A DNA stretch of 64,000 nucleotides, taken from Diprion similis (taxonomy: Eukaryota > Arthropoda > Insecta > Hymenoptera > Diprionidae). The notes beneath the pieces are model-generated. The model saw only the letters and a program-made list of their open reading frames with translations, was not told where the DNA came from and made no database searches. The stretch is from contig NC_060107.1 in the NCBI RefSeq assembly GCF_021155765.1, positions 6,186,501-6,250,500 on the forward strand, given 5' to 3'. Each line of letters begins with the position of its first letter. Position 1 is the stretch's first letter. This document shows, piece after piece, positions 16,121-31,200 of this stretch. The position numbers and the translations under genes were made by a program.

Positions 16121-19100
16121 CGACGGAATTTTGCGAAAGGAATCGATTAATCGCAGTCCCAATACGCTGCGAGCAACGCCTGAAAAGTTACAGGCGAAAA
16201 ACTGCATATTTTCGTCCTCATTTCTCTGCTGTTGGTCCTACGCTCTTTTTCATGAGTTTTTTGAGTTCCTGGGGGTCGATTTACTCCGGAAAGGGTCATA
16301 CAAATCGATTCCGGAACGAAAAATTTCCGGCTCCAGAAATGAGGAAAAAACTAAGGCTAACCCCTTTGCATTTTTGGGCAAAATTTCGACGAGTTTGAAA
16401 AGTGCTGCGATTAATTCTTTCAGGCACTATTCCGACGTAATTTTGCGAGAGGAATCGATTAATCGCAGTCCCAATACGCTGCGAGCGACGCCTGAAAAGT
16501 TACAGGCAAAAAACTGCTTATTTTCGTCCTCACTTCTCTGCTGTTGGTCCTACGCTCTCTTTCATGTGTTTTTTGAGTTCCTGGGGGTCGATTTACTCCG
16601 GAAAGGGTCATACAAATCGATTCCGGAACGAAAAATTTCCGGCTCCAGAAATGAGGAAAAAACTAAGGCTAACCCCTTTGCATTTTTGGGCAAAATTTCG
16701 ACGAGTTTGAAAAGTGCTGCGAATAATTCTTTGAGGCACTATTACGACGTAATTTTGCGAGAGGAATCGATTAATCGCAGTCCCAAAACGCTGCGAGCAA
16801 CGCCTGAAAAGTTACAGGCGAAAAACTGCTTATTTTCGTCCTCATTTCTCTGCTGTTGGTCCTACGCTCTTTTTCATGTGTTTTTTGAGTTCCTGGGGGT
16901 CGATTTACTCCGGAAAGGGTCATACAAATCGATTCCGAAACGAAAAATTTCCGGCTCCAGAAATGAGGAAAAAACTAAGGCTAACCCCTTTGCATTTTTG
17001 GGCAAAATTTCGACGAGTTTGAAAAGTGCTGCGATTAATTCTTTCAGGCACTATTCCGACGTAATTTTGCGAGAGGAATCGATTAATCGCAGTCCCAAAA
17101 CGCTGCGAGCAACGCCTGAAAAGTTACAGGCGAAAAACTGCTTATTTTCGTCCTCATTTCTCTGCTGTTGGTCCTACGCTCTTTTTCATGTGTTTTTTGA
17201 GTTCCTGGGGGTCGATTTACTCCGGAAAGGAACATACAAATCGATTCCGGAACGAAAAATTTCCGGCTCCAGAAATGAGGAAAAAACTAAGGCTAACCCC
17301 TTTGCATTTTTGGGCAAAATTTCGACGAGTTTGAAAAGTGCTGCGATTAATTCTTTCAGGCTTTATCACGACGTAATTTTGCGAGAGGAATCGATTAATC
17401 GCAGTCCCAATACGCTGCGAGCAACGCCTGAAAAGTTACAGGCAAAAAACTGCTTATTTTTGTCCTCACTTCTCTGCTGTTGGTCCTACGCTCTCTTTCA
17501 TGTGTTTTTTGAGTTCCTGGGGGTCGATTTACTCCGGAAAGGGTCATACAAATCGATTCCGAAACAAAAAATTTCCGGCTCCAGAAATGAGGAAAAAACT
17601 AAGGCTAACCCCTTTGCATTTTTGGCCAAATTTTCGACGAGTTTGAAAAGTGCTGCGATTAATTTTTTGAGGCACTATTCCGACGTAATTTTTCGAGAGG
17701 AATCGATTAATCGCAGTCCCAATCCGCTGCGAGCAACGCCTGAAAAGTTACAGGCGAAAAACTGCATATTTTCGTCCTCATTTCTCTGCTGTTGGTCCTA
17801 CGCTCTTTTTCATGTGTTTTTTGAGTTCCTGGGGGTCGATTTACTCCGGAAAGGGTCATACAAATCGATTCCGAAACGAAAAATTTCCGGCTCCAGAAAT
17901 GAGGAAAAAACTAAGGCTAACCCCTTTGCATTTTTGGCCAAATTTTCGACGAGTTTGAAAAGTGCTGCGATTAATTTTTTGAGGCACTATTCCGACGTAA
18001 TTTTTCGAGAGGAATCGATTAATCGCAGTCCCAATACGCTGCGAGCAACGCCTGAAAAGTTACAGGCGAAAAACTGCATATTTTCGTCCTCATCTCTCTG
18101 CTGTTGGTCCTACGCTCTTTTTCATGTGTTTTTTGAGTTCCTGGGGGTCGATTTACTCCGGAAAGGGTCATACAAATCGATTCCGGAACGAAAAATTTCC
18201 GGCTCCAGAAATGAGGAAAAAACTAAGGCTAACCCCTTTGCATTTTTGGCCAAATTTTCGACGAGTTTGAAAAGTGCTGCGATTAATTTTTTGAGGCACT
18301 ATTCCGACGTAATTTTTCGAGAGGAATCGATTAATCGCAGTCCCAATACGCTGCGAGCAACGCCTGAAAAGTTACAGGCGAAAAACTGCATATTTTCGTC
18401 CTCATTTCTCTGCTGTTGGTCCTACGCTCTTTTTCATGTGTTTTTTGAGTTCCTGGGGGTCGATTTACTCCGGAAAGGGTCATACAAATCGATTCCGGAA
18501 CGAAAAATTTCCGGCTCCAGAAATGAGGAGAAAACTAAGGCTAACCCCTTTGCATTTTTGGCCAAATTTTCGACGAGTTTGAAAAGTGCTGCGATTAATT
18601 TTTTGAGGCACTATTCCGACGTAATTTTTCAAGAGGAATCGATTAATCGCAGTCCCAATACGCTGCGAGCAACGCCTGAAAAGTTACAGGCGAAAAACTG
18701 CATATTTTCGTCCTCATTTCTCTGCTGTTGGTCCTACGCTCTTTTTCATGTGTTTTTTGAGTTCCTGGGGGTCGATTTACTCCGGAAAGGGTCATACAAA
18801 TCGATTCCGGAACGAAAAATTTGCGGCTCCAGAAATGAGGAAAAAACTAAGGCTAACCCCTTTGCATTTTTGGCCAAATTTTCGACGAGTTTGAAAAGTG
18901 CTGCGATTAATTTTTTGAGGCACTATTCCGACGTAATTTTTCGAGAGGAATCGATTAATCGCAGTCCCAATACGCTGCGAGCAACGCCTGAAAAGTTACA
19001 GGCGAAAAACTGCATATTTTCGTCCTCATTTCTCTGCTGTTGGTCCTACGCTCTTTTTCATGTGTTTTTTGAGTTCCTGGGGGTCGATTTACTCCGGAAA

Positions 19101-21076
19101 GGGTCATACAAATCGATTCCGGAACGAAAAATTTCCGGCTCCAGAAATGAGGAAAAAACTAAGGCTAACCCCTTTGCATTTTTGGCCAAATTTTCGACGA
19201 GTTTGAAAAGTGCTGCGATTAATTTTTTGAGGCACTATTCCGACGTAATTTTTCGAGAGGAATCGATTAATCGCAGTCCCAATACGCTGCGAGCAACGCC
19301 TGAAAAGTTACAGGCGAAAAACTGCATATTTTCGTCCTCATTTCTCTGCTGTTGGTCCTACGCTCTTTTTCATGTGTTTTTTGAGTTCCTGGGGGTCGAT
19401 TTACTCCGGAAAGGGTCATAGAAATCGATTCCGGAACGAAAAATTTCCGGCTCCAGAAATGAGGAAAAAACTAAGGCTAACCCCTTTGCATTTTTGGGCA
19501 AAATTTCGACGAGTTTGAAAAGTGCTGCGATTAATTCTTTCAGGCACTATTCCGACGTAATTTTGCGAGAGGAATCGATTAATCGCAGTCCCAATACGCT
19601 GCGAGCAACGCCTGAAAAGTTACAGGCAAAAAACTGCTTATTTTTGTCCTCACTTCTCCGCTGTTGGTCCTACGCTCTCTTTCATGTGTTTTTTGAGTTC
19701 CTGGGGGTCGATTTACTCCGGAAAGGGTCATACAAATCGATTCCGAAACGAAAAATTTCCGGCTCCAGAAATGAGGAAAAAACTAAGGCTAACCCCTTTG
19801 CATTTTTGACCAAATTTTCGACGAGTTTGAAAAGTGCTGCGATTAATTTTTTGAGGCACTATTCCGACGTAATTTTTCGAGAGGAATCGATTAATCGCAG
19901 TCCCAATCCGCTGCGAGCAACGCCTGAAAAGTTACCGGCGAAAAACTGCATATTTTCGTCCTCATCTCTCTGCTGTTGGTCCTACGCTCTTTTTCATGTG
20001 TTTTTTGAGTTCCTGGGGGTCGATTTACTCCGGAAAGGGTCATACAAATCGATTCCGGAACGAAAAATTTCCGGCTCCAGAAATGAGGAAAAAACTAAGG
20101 CTAACCCCTTTGCATTTTTGGGCAAAATTTCGACGAGTTTGAAAAGTGCTGCGATTAATTCTTTCAGGCACTATTCCGACGTAATTTTGCGAGAGGAATC
20201 GATTAATCGCAGTCCCAATACGCTGCGAGCAACGCCTGAAAAGTTACAGGCGAAAAACTGCATATTTTCGTCCTCATTTCTCTGCTGTTGGTCCTACGCT
20301 CTTTTTCATGTGTTTTTTGAGTTCCTGGGGGTCGATTTACTCCGGAAAGAGTCATACAAATCGATTCCGGAACGAAAAATTTTCGGCTCCAGAAATGAGG
20401 AAAAAAGTAAGGCTAACCCCTTTGCATTTTTGGCAAAATTTTCGACGAGTTTGAAAAGTGCTGCGATTAATTTTTTGAGGCACTATTCCGACGTAATTTT
20501 TCGAGAGGAATCGATTAATCGCAGTCCCAATACGCTGCGAGCAACGCCTGAAAAGTTACAGGCGAAAAACTGCATATTTTCGTCCTCATTTCTCTGCTGT
20601 TGGTCCTACGCTCTTTTTCATGTGTTTTTTGAGTTCCTGGGGGTCGATTTACTCCGGAAAGGGTCATACAAATCGATTCCGGAACGAAAAATTTCCGGCT
20701 CCAGAAATGAGGAAAAAACTAAGGCTAACCCCTTTGCATTTTTGGCCAAATTTTCGACGAGTTTGAAAAGTGCTGCGATTAATTTTTTGAGGCACTATTC
20801 CGACGTAATTTTTCGAGAGAAATCGATTAATCGCAGTCCCAATACGCTGCGAGCAACGCCTGAAAAGTTACAGGCGAAAACTGCATATTTTCGTCCTCAT
20901 TTCTCTGCTGTTGGTCCTACGCTCTTTTTCATGTGTTTTTTGAGTTCCTGGGGGTCGATTTACTCCGGAAAGGGTCATACAAATCGATTCCGGAACGAAA
21001 AATTTCCGGCTCCAGAAATGAGGAAAAAACTAAGACTAACCCCTTTGCATTTTTGGCCAAATTTTCGACGAGTTTG

Positions 21077-24000
21077 AAAAGTGCTGCGATTAATTTTTTG
21101 AGGCACTATTCCGACGTAATTTTTCGAGAGGAATCGATTAATCGCAGTCCCAATACGCTGCGAGCAACGCCTGAAAAGTTACAGGCGAAAAACTGCATAT
21201 TTTCGTCCTCATCTCTCTGCTGTTGGTCCTACGCTCTTTTTCATGTGTTTTTTGAGTTCCTGGGGGTCGATTTACTCCGGAAAGGGTCATACAAATCGAT
21301 TCCGGAACGAAAAATTTCCGGCTCCAGAAATGAGGAAAAAACTAAGGCTAACCCCTTTGCATTTTTGGCCAAATTTTCGACGAGTTTGAAAAGTGCTGCG
21401 ATTAATTTTTTGAGGCACTATTCCGACGTAATTTTTCGAGAGGAATCGATTAATCGCAGTCCCAATACGCTGCGAGCAACGCCTGAAAAGTTACAGGCGA
21501 AAAACTGCATATTTTCGTCCTCATTTCTCTGCTGTTGGTCCTACGCTCTTTTTCATGTGTTTTTTGAGTTCCTGGGGGTCGATTTACTCCGGAAAGGGTC
21601 ATAGAAATCGATTCCGGAACGAAAAATTTCCGGCTCCAGAAATGAGGAAAAAACTAAGGCTAACCCCTTTGCAATTTTGGCCAAATTTTCGACGAGTTTG
21701 AAAAGTGCTGCGATTAATTTTTTGAGGCACTATTCCGACGTAATTTTTCGAGAGGAATCGATTAATCGCAGTCCCAATACGCTGCGAGCAACGCCTGAAA
21801 AGTTACAGGCGAAAAACTGCATATTTTCGTCCTCATTTCTCTGCTGTTGGTCCTACGCTCTTTTTCATGTGTTTTTTGAGTTCCTGGGGGTCGATTTACT
21901 CCGGAAAGGGTCATACAAATCGATTCCGGAACGAAAAATTTCCGGCTCCAGAAATGAGGAAAAAACTAAGGCTAACCCCTTTGCATTTTTGGGCAAAATT
22001 TCGACGAGTTTGAAAAGTGCTGCGATTAATTTTTTGAGGCACTATTCCGACGTAATTTTTCGAGAGGAATCGATTAATCGCAGTCCCAATACGCTGCGAG
22101 CAACGCCTGAAAAGTTACAGGCGAAAAACTGCATATTTTCGTCCTCATTTCTCTGCTGTTGGTCCTACGCTCTTTTTCATGTGTTTTTTGAGTTCCTGGG
22201 GGTCGATTTACTCCGGAAAGGGTCATACAAATCGATTCCGGAACGAAAAATTTCCGGCTCCAGAAATGAGGAAAAAACTAAGGCTAACCCCTTTGCATTT
22301 TTGGGCAAAATTTCGACGAGTTTGAAAAGTGCTGCGATTAATTCTTTCAGGCACTATTCCGACGTAATTTTGCGAGAGGAATCGATTAATCGCAGTCCCA
22401 ATACGCTGCGAGCAACGCCTGAAAAGTTACAGGCGAAAAACTGCATATTTTCGTCCTCATTTCTCTGCTGTTGGTCCTACGCTCTTTTTCATGTGTTTTT
22501 TGAGTTCCTGGGGGTCGATTTACTCCGGAAAGGGTCATACAAATCGATTCCGGAACGAAAAATTTCCGGCTCCAGAAATGAGGAAAAAACTAAGGCTAAC
22601 CCCTTTGCATTTTTGGGCAAAATTTCGACGAGTTTGAAAAGTGCTGCGATTAATTCTTTCAGGCACTATTCCGACGTGATTTTGCGAGAGGAATCGATTA
22701 ATCGCAGTCCCAATACGCTGCGAGCAACGCCTGAAAAGTTACCGGCGAAAAACTGCATATTTTCGTCCTCATCTCTCTGCTGTTGGTCCTACGCTCTTTT
22801 TCATGTGTTTTTTGAGTTCCTGGGGGTCGATTTACTCCGGAAAGGGTCATACAAATCGATTCCGGAACGAAAAATTTCCGGCTCCAGAAATGAGGAAAAA
22901 ACTAAGGCTAACCCCTTTGCATTTTTGGGCAAAATTTCGACGAGTTTGAAAAGTGCTGCGATTAATTCTTTCAGGCACTATTCCGACGTAATTTTGCGAG
23001 AGGAATCGATTAATCGCAGTCCCAATACGCTGCGAGCAACGCCTGAAAAGTTACAGGCGAAAAACTGCATATTTTCGTCCTCATTTCTCTGCTGTTGGTC
23101 CTACGCTCTTTTTCATGTGTTTTTTGAGTTCCTGGGGGTCGATTTACTCCGGAAAGGGTCATACAAATCGATTCCGGAACGAAAAATTTCCGGCTCCAGA
23201 AATGAGGAAAAAACTAAGGCTAACCCCTTTGCATTTTTGGCAAAATTTGCGACGAGTTTGAAAAGTGCTGCGATTAATTTTTTGAGGCACTATTCCGACG
23301 TAATTTTTCGAGAGGAATCGATTAATCGCAGTCCCAATACGCTGCGAGCAACGCCTGAAAAGTTACAGGCGAAAAACTGCATATTTTCGTCCTCGTTTCT
23401 CTGCTGTTGGTCCTACGCTCTTTTTCATGTGTTTTTTGAGTTCCTGGGGGTCGATTTACTCCGGAAAGGGTCATACAAATCGATTCCGGAACGAAAAATT
23501 TCCGGCTCCAGAAATGAGGAAAAAACTAAGGCTAACCCCTTTGCATTTTTGGCCAAATTTTCGACGAGTTTGAAAAGTGCTGCGATTAATTTTTTGAGGC
23601 ACTATTCCGACGTAATTTTTCGAGAGAAATCGATTAATCGCAGTCCCAATACGCTGCGAGCAACGCCTGAAAAGTTACAGGCGAAAACTGCATATTTTCG
23701 TCCTCATTTCTCTGCTGTTGGTCCTACGCTCTTTTTCATGTGTTTTTTGAGTTCCTGGGGGTCGATTTACTCCGGAAAGGGTCATACAAATCGATTCCGG
23801 AACGAAAAATTTCCGGCTCCAGAAATGAGGAAAAAACTAAGACTAACCCCTTTGCATTTTTGGCCAAATTTCCGACGAGTTTGAAAAGTGCTGCGATTAA
23901 TTTTTTGAGGCACTATTCCGACGTAATTTTTCGAGAGGAATCGATTAATCGCAGTCCCAATACGCTGCGAGCAACGCCTGAAAAGTTACAGGCGAAAAAC

Positions 24001-27000
24001 TGCATATTTTCGTCCTCATCTCTCTGCTGTTGGTCCTACGCTCTTTTTCATGTGTTTTTTGAGTTCCTGGGGGTCGATTTACTCCGGAAAGGGTCATACA
24101 AATCGATTCCGGAACGAAAAATTTCCGGCTCCAGAAATGAGGAAAAAACTAAGGCTAACCCCTTTGCATTTTTGGCCAAATTTTCGACGAGTTTGAAAAG
24201 TGCTGCGATTAATTTTTTGAGGCACTATTCCGACGTAATTTTTCGAGAGGAATCGATTAATCGCAGTCCCAATACGCTGCGAGCAACGCCTGAAAAGTTA
24301 CAGGCGAAAAACTGCATATTTTCGTCCTCATTTCTCTGCTGTTGGTCCTACGCTCTTTTTCATGTGTTTTTTGAGTTCCTGGGGGTCGATTTACTCCGGA
24401 AAGGGTCATAGAAATCGATTCCGGAACGAAAAATTTCCGGCTCCAGAAATGAGGAAAAAACTAAGGCTAACCCCTTTGCAATTTTGGCCAAATTTTCGAC
24501 GAGTTTGAAAAGTGCTGCGATTAATTTTTTGAGGCACTATTCCGACGTAATTTTTCGAGAGGAATCGATTAATCGCAGTCCCAATACGCTGCGAGCAACG
24601 CCTGAAAAGTTACAGGCGAAAAACTGCATATTTTCGTCCTCATTTCTCTGCTGTTGGTCCTACGCTCTTTTTCATGTGTTTTTTGAGTTCCTGGGGGTCG
24701 ATTTACTCCGGAAAGGGTCATACAAATCGATTCCGGAACGAAAAATTTCCGGCTCCAGAAATGAGGAAAAAACTAAGGCTAACCCCTTTGCATTTTTGGG
24801 CAAAATTTCGACGAGTTTGAAAAGTGCTGCGATTAATTTTTTGAGGCACTATTCCGACGTAATTTTTCGAGAGGAATCGATTAATCGCAGTCCCAATACG
24901 CTGCGAGCAACGCCTGAAAAGTTACAGGCGAAAAACTGCATATTTTCGTCCTCATTTCTCTGCTGTTGGTCCTACGCTCTTTTTCATGTGTTTTTTGAGT
25001 TCCTGGGGGTCGATTTACTCCGGAAAGGGTCATACAAATCGATTCCGGAACGAAAAATTTCCGGCTCCAGAAATGAGGAAAAAACTAAGGCTAACCCCTT
25101 TGCATTTTTGGGCAAAATTTCGACGAGTTTGAAAAGTGCTGCGATTAATTCTTTCAGGCACTATTCCGACGTAATTTTGCGAGAGGAATCGATTAATCGC
25201 AGTCCCAATACGCTGCGAGCAACGCCTGAAAAGTTACAGGCGAAAAACTGCATATTTTCGTCCTCATTTCTCTGCTGTTGGTCCTACGCTCTTTTTCATG
25301 TGTTTTTTGAGTTCCTGGGGGTCGATTTACTCCGGAAAGGGTCATACAAATCGATTCCGGAACGAAAAATTTCCGGCTCCAGAAATGAGGAAAAAACTAA
25401 GGCTAACCCCTTTGCATTTTTGGGCAAAATTTCGACGAGTTTGAAAAGTGCTGCGATTAATTCTTTCAGGCACTATTCCGACGTGATTTTGCGAGAGGAA
25501 TCGATTAATCGCAGTCCCAATACGCTGCGAGCAACGCCTGAAAAGTTACCGGCGAAAAACTGCATATTTTCGTCCTCATCTCTCTGCTGTTGGTCCTACG
25601 CTCTTTTTCATGTGTTTTTTGAGTTCCTGGGGGTCGATTTACTCCGGAAAGGGTCATACAAATCGATTCCGGAACGAAAAATTTCCGGCTCCAGAAATGA
25701 GGAAAAAACTAAGGCTAACCCCTTTGCATTTTTGGGCAAAATTTCGACGAGTTTGAAAAGTGCTGCGATTAATTCTTTCAGGCACTATTCCGACGTAATT
25801 TTGCGAGAGGAATCGATTAATCGCAGTCCCAATACGCTGCGAGCAACGCCTGAAAAGTTACAGGCGAAAAACTGCATATTTTCGTCCTCATTTCTCTGCT
25901 GTTGGTCCTACGCTCTTTTTCATGTGTTTTTTGAGTTCCTGGGGGTCGATTTACTCCGGAAAGGGTCATACAAATCGATTCCGGAACGAAAAATTTCCGG
26001 CTCCAGAAATGAGGAAAAAACTAAGGCTAACCCCTTTGCATTTTTGGGCAAAATTTCGACGAGTTTGAAAAGTGCTGCGATTAATTCTTTCAGGCACTAT
26101 TCCGTCGTAATTTTGCGAGAGGAATCGATTAATCGCAGTCCCAATACGCTGCGAGCAACGCCTGAAAAGTTACAGGCGAAAAACTGCATATTTTCGTCCT
26201 CATTTCTCTGCTGTTGGTCCTACGCTCTTTTTCATGTGTTTTTTGAGTTCCTGGGGGTCGATTTACTCCGGAAAGGGTCATACAAATCGATTCCGGAACG
26301 AAAAATTTCCGGCTCCAGAAATGAGGAAAAAACTAAGGCTAACCCCTTTGCATTTTTGGCCAAATTTTCGACGAGTTTGAAAAGTGCTGCGATTAATTTT
26401 TTGAGGCACTATTCCGACGTAATTTTTCGAGAGGAATCGATTAATCGCAGTCCCAATACGCTGCGAGCAACGCCTGAAAAGTTACAGGCGAAAAACTGCA
26501 TATTTTCGTCCTCATTTCTCTGCTGTTGGTCCTACGCTCTTTTTCATGTGTTTTTTGAGTTCCTGGGGGTCGATTTACTCCGGAAAGGGTCATACAAATC
26601 GATTCCGGAACGAAAAATTTCCGGCTCCAGAAATGAGGAAAAAACTAAGGCTAACCCCTTTGCATTTTTGGGCAAAATTTCGACGAGTTTGAAAAGTGCT
26701 GCGATTAATTCTTTCAGGCACTATTCCGTCGTAATTTTGCGAGAGGAATCGATTAATCGCAGTCCCAATACGCTGCGAGCAACGCCTGAAAAGTTACAGG
26801 CGAAAAACTGCATATTTTCGTCCTCATTTCTCTGCTGTTGGTCCTACGCTCTTTTTCATGTGTTTTTTGAGTTCCTGGGGGTCGATTTACTCCGGAAAGG
26901 GTCATACAAATCGATTCCGGAACGAAAAATTTCCGGCTCCAGAAATGAGGAAAAAACTAAGGCTAACCCCTTTGCATTTTTGGCCAAATTTTCGACGAGT

Positions 27001-28251
27001 TTGAAAAGTGCTGCGATTAATTTTTTGAGGCACTATTCCGACGTAATTTTTCGAGAGGAATCGATTAATCGCAGTCCCAATACGCTGCGAGCAACGCCTG
27101 AAAAGTTACAGGCGAAAAACTGCATATTTTCGTCCTCATTTCTCTGCTGTTGGTCCTACGCTCTTTTTCATGTGTTTTTTGAGTTCCTGGGGGTCGATTT
27201 ACTCCGGAAAGGGTCATACAAATCGATTCCGGAACGAAAAATTTCCGGCTCCAGAAATGAGGAAAAAACTAAGGCTAACCCCTTTGCATTTTTGGGCAAA
27301 ATTTCGACGAGTTTGAAAAGTGCTGCGATTAATTCTTTCAGGCACTATTCCGACGTAATTTTGCGAGAGGAATCGATTAATCGCAGTCCCAATACGCTGC
27401 GAGCAACGCCTGAAAAGTTACAGGCGAAAAACTGCATATTTTCGTCCTCATTTCTCTGCTGTTGGTCCTACGCTCTTTTTCATGTGTTTTTTGAGTTCCT
27501 GGGGGTCGATTTACTCCGGAAAGAGTCATACAAATCGATTCCGGAACGAAAAATTTTCGGCTCCAGAAATGAGGAAAAAAGTAAGGCTAACCCCTTTGCA
27601 TTTTTGGCAAAATTTTCGACGAGTTTGAAAAGTGCTGCGATTAATTTTTTGAGGCACTATTCCGACGTAATTTTTCGAGAGGAATCGATTAATCGCAGTC
27701 CCAATACGCTGCGAGCAACGCCTGAAAAGTTACAGGCGAAAAACTGCATATTTTCGTCCTCGTTTCTCTGCTGTTGGTCCTACGCTCTTTTTCATGTGTT
27801 TTTTGAGTTCCTGGGGGTCGATTTACTCCGGAAAGGGTCATACAAATCGATTCCGGAACGAAAAATTTCCGGCTCCAGAAATGAGGAAAAAACTAAGGCT
27901 AACCCCTTTGCATTTTTGGCCAAATTTTCGACGAGTTTGAAAAGTGCTGCGATTAATTTTTTGAGGCACTATTCCGACGTAATTTTTCGAGAGAAATCGA
28001 TTAATCGCAGTCCCAATACGCTGCGAGCAACGCCTGAAAAGTTACAGGCGAAAACTGCATATTTTCGTCCTCATTTCTCTGCTGTTGGTCCTACGCTCTT
28101 TTTCATGTGTTTTTTGAGTTCCTGGGGGTCGATTTACTCCGGAAAGGGTCATACAAATCGATTCCGGAACGAAAAATTTCCGGCTCCAGAAATGAGGAAA
28201 AAACTAAGACTAACCCCTTTGCATTTTTGGCCAAATTTCCGACGAGTTTGA
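21077..28251. repeat. Higher-order repeat blocks inside the satellite (9 and 14 monomers)
   Basis: The same marker monomers recur with periods of 2807 bases (9 monomers minus 1) and then 4367 bases (14 monomers minus 1). The markers are: a one-base deletion in the A-run after CAGGCG; GGTCATAG, which makes a stop in the long frame; TTTGCAATTTTGG; GTTACCGGCG; and CATCTCTCTGC. The two blocks share their first five monomers in order, and the longer one has five additional alternating monomers. The block starting at 28251 repeats the first eight of these monomers again. Confidence 0.85.
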
Positions 28252-31200
28252 AAAGTGCTGCGATTAATTTTTTGAGGCACTATTCCGACGTAATTTTTCG
28301 AGAGGAATCGATTAATCGCAGTCCCAATACGCTGCGAGCAACGCCTGAAAAGTTACAGGCGAAAAACTGCATATTTTCGTCCTCATCTCTCTGCTGTTGG
28401 TCCTACGCTCTTTTTCATGTGTTTTTTGAGTTCCTGGGGGTCGATTTACTCCGGAAAGGGTCATACAAATCGATTCCGGAACGAAAAATTTCCGGCTCCA
28501 GAAATGAGGAAAAAACTAAGGCTAACCCCTTTGCATTTTTGGCCAAATTTTCGACGAGTTTGAAAAGTGCTGCGATTAATTTTTTGAGGCACTATTCCGA
28601 CGTAATTTTTCGAGAGGAATCGATTAATCGCAGTCCCAATACGCTGCGAGCAACGCCTGAAAAGTTACAGGCGAAAAACTGCATATTTTCGTCCTCATTT
28701 CTCTGCTGTTGGTCCTACGCTCTTTTTCATGTGTTTTTTGAGTTCCTGGGGGTCGATTTACTCCGGAAAGGGTCATAGAAATCGATTCCGGAACGAAAAA
28801 TTTCCGGCTCCAGAAATGAGGAAAAAACTAAGGCTAACCCCTTTGCAATTTTGGCCAAATTTTCGACGAGTTTGAAAAGTGCTGCGATTAATTTTTTGAG
28901 GCACTATTCCGACGTAATTTTTCGAGAGGAATCGATTAATCGCAGTCCCAATACGCTGCGAGCAACGCCTGAAAAGTTACAGGCGAAAAACTGCATATTT
29001 TCGTCCTCATTTCTCTGCTGTTGGTCCTACGCTCTTTTTCATGTGTTTTTTGAGTTCCTGGGGGTCGATTTACTCCGGAAAGGGTCATACAAATCGATTC
29101 CGGAACGAAAAATTTCCGGCTCCAGAAATGAGGAAAAAACTAAGGCTAACCCCTTTGCATTTTTGGGCAAAATTTCGACGAGTTTGAAAAGTGCTGCGAT
29201 TAATTTTTTGAGGCACTATTCCGACGTAATTTTTCGAGAGGAATCGATTAATCGCAGTCCCAATACGCTGCGAGCAACGCCTGAAAAGTTACAGGCGAAA
29301 AACTGCATATTTTCGTCCTCATTTCTCTGCTGTTGGTCCTACGCTCTTTTTCATGTGTTTTTTGAGTTCCTGGGGGTCGATTTACTCCGGAAAGGGTCAT
29401 ACAAATCGATTCCGGAACGAAAAATTTCCGGCTCCAGAAATGAGGAAAAAACTAAGGCTAACCCCTTTGCATTTTTGGGCAAAATTTCGACGAGTTTGAA
29501 AAGTGCTGCGATTAATTCTTTCAGGCACTATTCCGACGTAATTTTGCGAGAGGAATCGATTAATCGCAGTCCCAATACGCTGCGAGCAACGCCTGAAAAG
29601 TTACAGGCGAAAAACTGCATATTTTCGTCCTCATTTCTCTGCTGTTGGTCCTACGCTCTTTTTCATGTGTTTTTTGAGTTCCTGGGGGTCGATTTACTCC
29701 GGAAAGGGTCATACAAATCGATTCCGGAACGAAAAATTTCCGGCTCCAGAAATGAGGAAAAAACTAAGGCTAACCCCTTTGCATTTTTGGGCAAAATTTC
29801 GACGAGTTTGAAAAGTGCTGCGATTAATTCTTTCAGGCACTATTCCGACGTGATTTTGCGAGAGGAATCGATTAATCGCAGTCCCAATACGCTGCGAGCA
29901 ACGCCTGAAAAGTTACCGGCGAAAAACTGCATATTTTCGTCCTCATCTCTCTGCTGTTGGTCCTACGCTCTTTTTCATGTGTTTTTTGAGTTCCTGGGGG
30001 TCGATTTACTCCGGAAAGGGTCATACAAATCGATTCCGGAACGAAAAATTTCCGGCTCCAGAAATGAGGAAAAAACTAAGGCTAACCCCTTTGCATTTTT
30101 GGGCAAAATTTCGACGAGTTTGAAAAGTGCTGCGATTAATTCTTTCAGGCACTATTCCGACGTAATTTTGCGAGAGGAATCGATTAATCGCAGTCCCAAT
30201 ACGCTGCGAGCAACGCCTGAAAAGTTACAGGCGAAAAACTGCATATTTTCGTCCTCATTTCTCTGCTGTTGGTCCTACGCTCTTTTTCATGTGTTTTTTG
30301 AGTTCCTGGGGGTCGATTTACTCCGGAAAGGGTCATACAAATCGATTCCGGAACGAAAAATTTCCGGCTCCAGAAATGAGGAAAAAACTAAGGCTAACCC
30401 CTTTGCATTTTTGGGCAAAATTTCGACGAGTTTGAAAAGTGCTGCGATTAATTCTTTCAGGCACTATTCCGTCGTAATTTTGCGAGAGGAATCGATTAAT
30501 CGCAGTCCCAATACGCTGCGAGCAACGCCTGAAAAGTTACAGGCGAAAAACTGCATATTTTCGTCCTCATTTCTCTGCTGTTGGTCCTACGCTCTTTTTC
30601 ATGTGTTTTTTGAGTTCCTGGGGGTCGATTTACTCCGGAAAGGGTCATACAAATCGATTCCGGAACGAAAAATTTCCGGCTCCAGAAATGAGGAAAAAAC
30701 TAAGGCTAACCCCTTTGCATTTTTGGCCAAATTTTCGACGAGTTTGAAAAGTGCTGCGATTAATTTTTTGAGGCACTATTCCGACGTAATTTTTCGAGAG
30801 GAATCGATTAATCGCAGTCCCAATACGCTGCGAGCAACGCCTGAAAAGTTACAGGCGAAAAACTGCATATTTTCGTCCTCATTTCTCTGCTGTTGGTCCT
30901 ACGCTCTTTTTCATGTGTTTTTTGAGTTCCTGGGGGTCGATTTACTCCGGAAAGGGTCATACAAATCGATTCCGGAACGAAAAATTTCCGGCTCCAGAAA
31001 TGAGGAAAAAACTAAGGCTAACCCCTTTGCATTTTTGGGCAAAATTTCGACGAGTTTGAAAAGTGCTGCGATTAATTCTTTCAGGCACTATTCCGTCGTA
31101 ATTTTGCGAGAGGAATCGATTAATCGCAGTCCCAATACGCTGCGAGCAACGCCTGAAAAGTTACAGGCGAAAAACTGCATATTTTCGTCCTCATTTCTCT

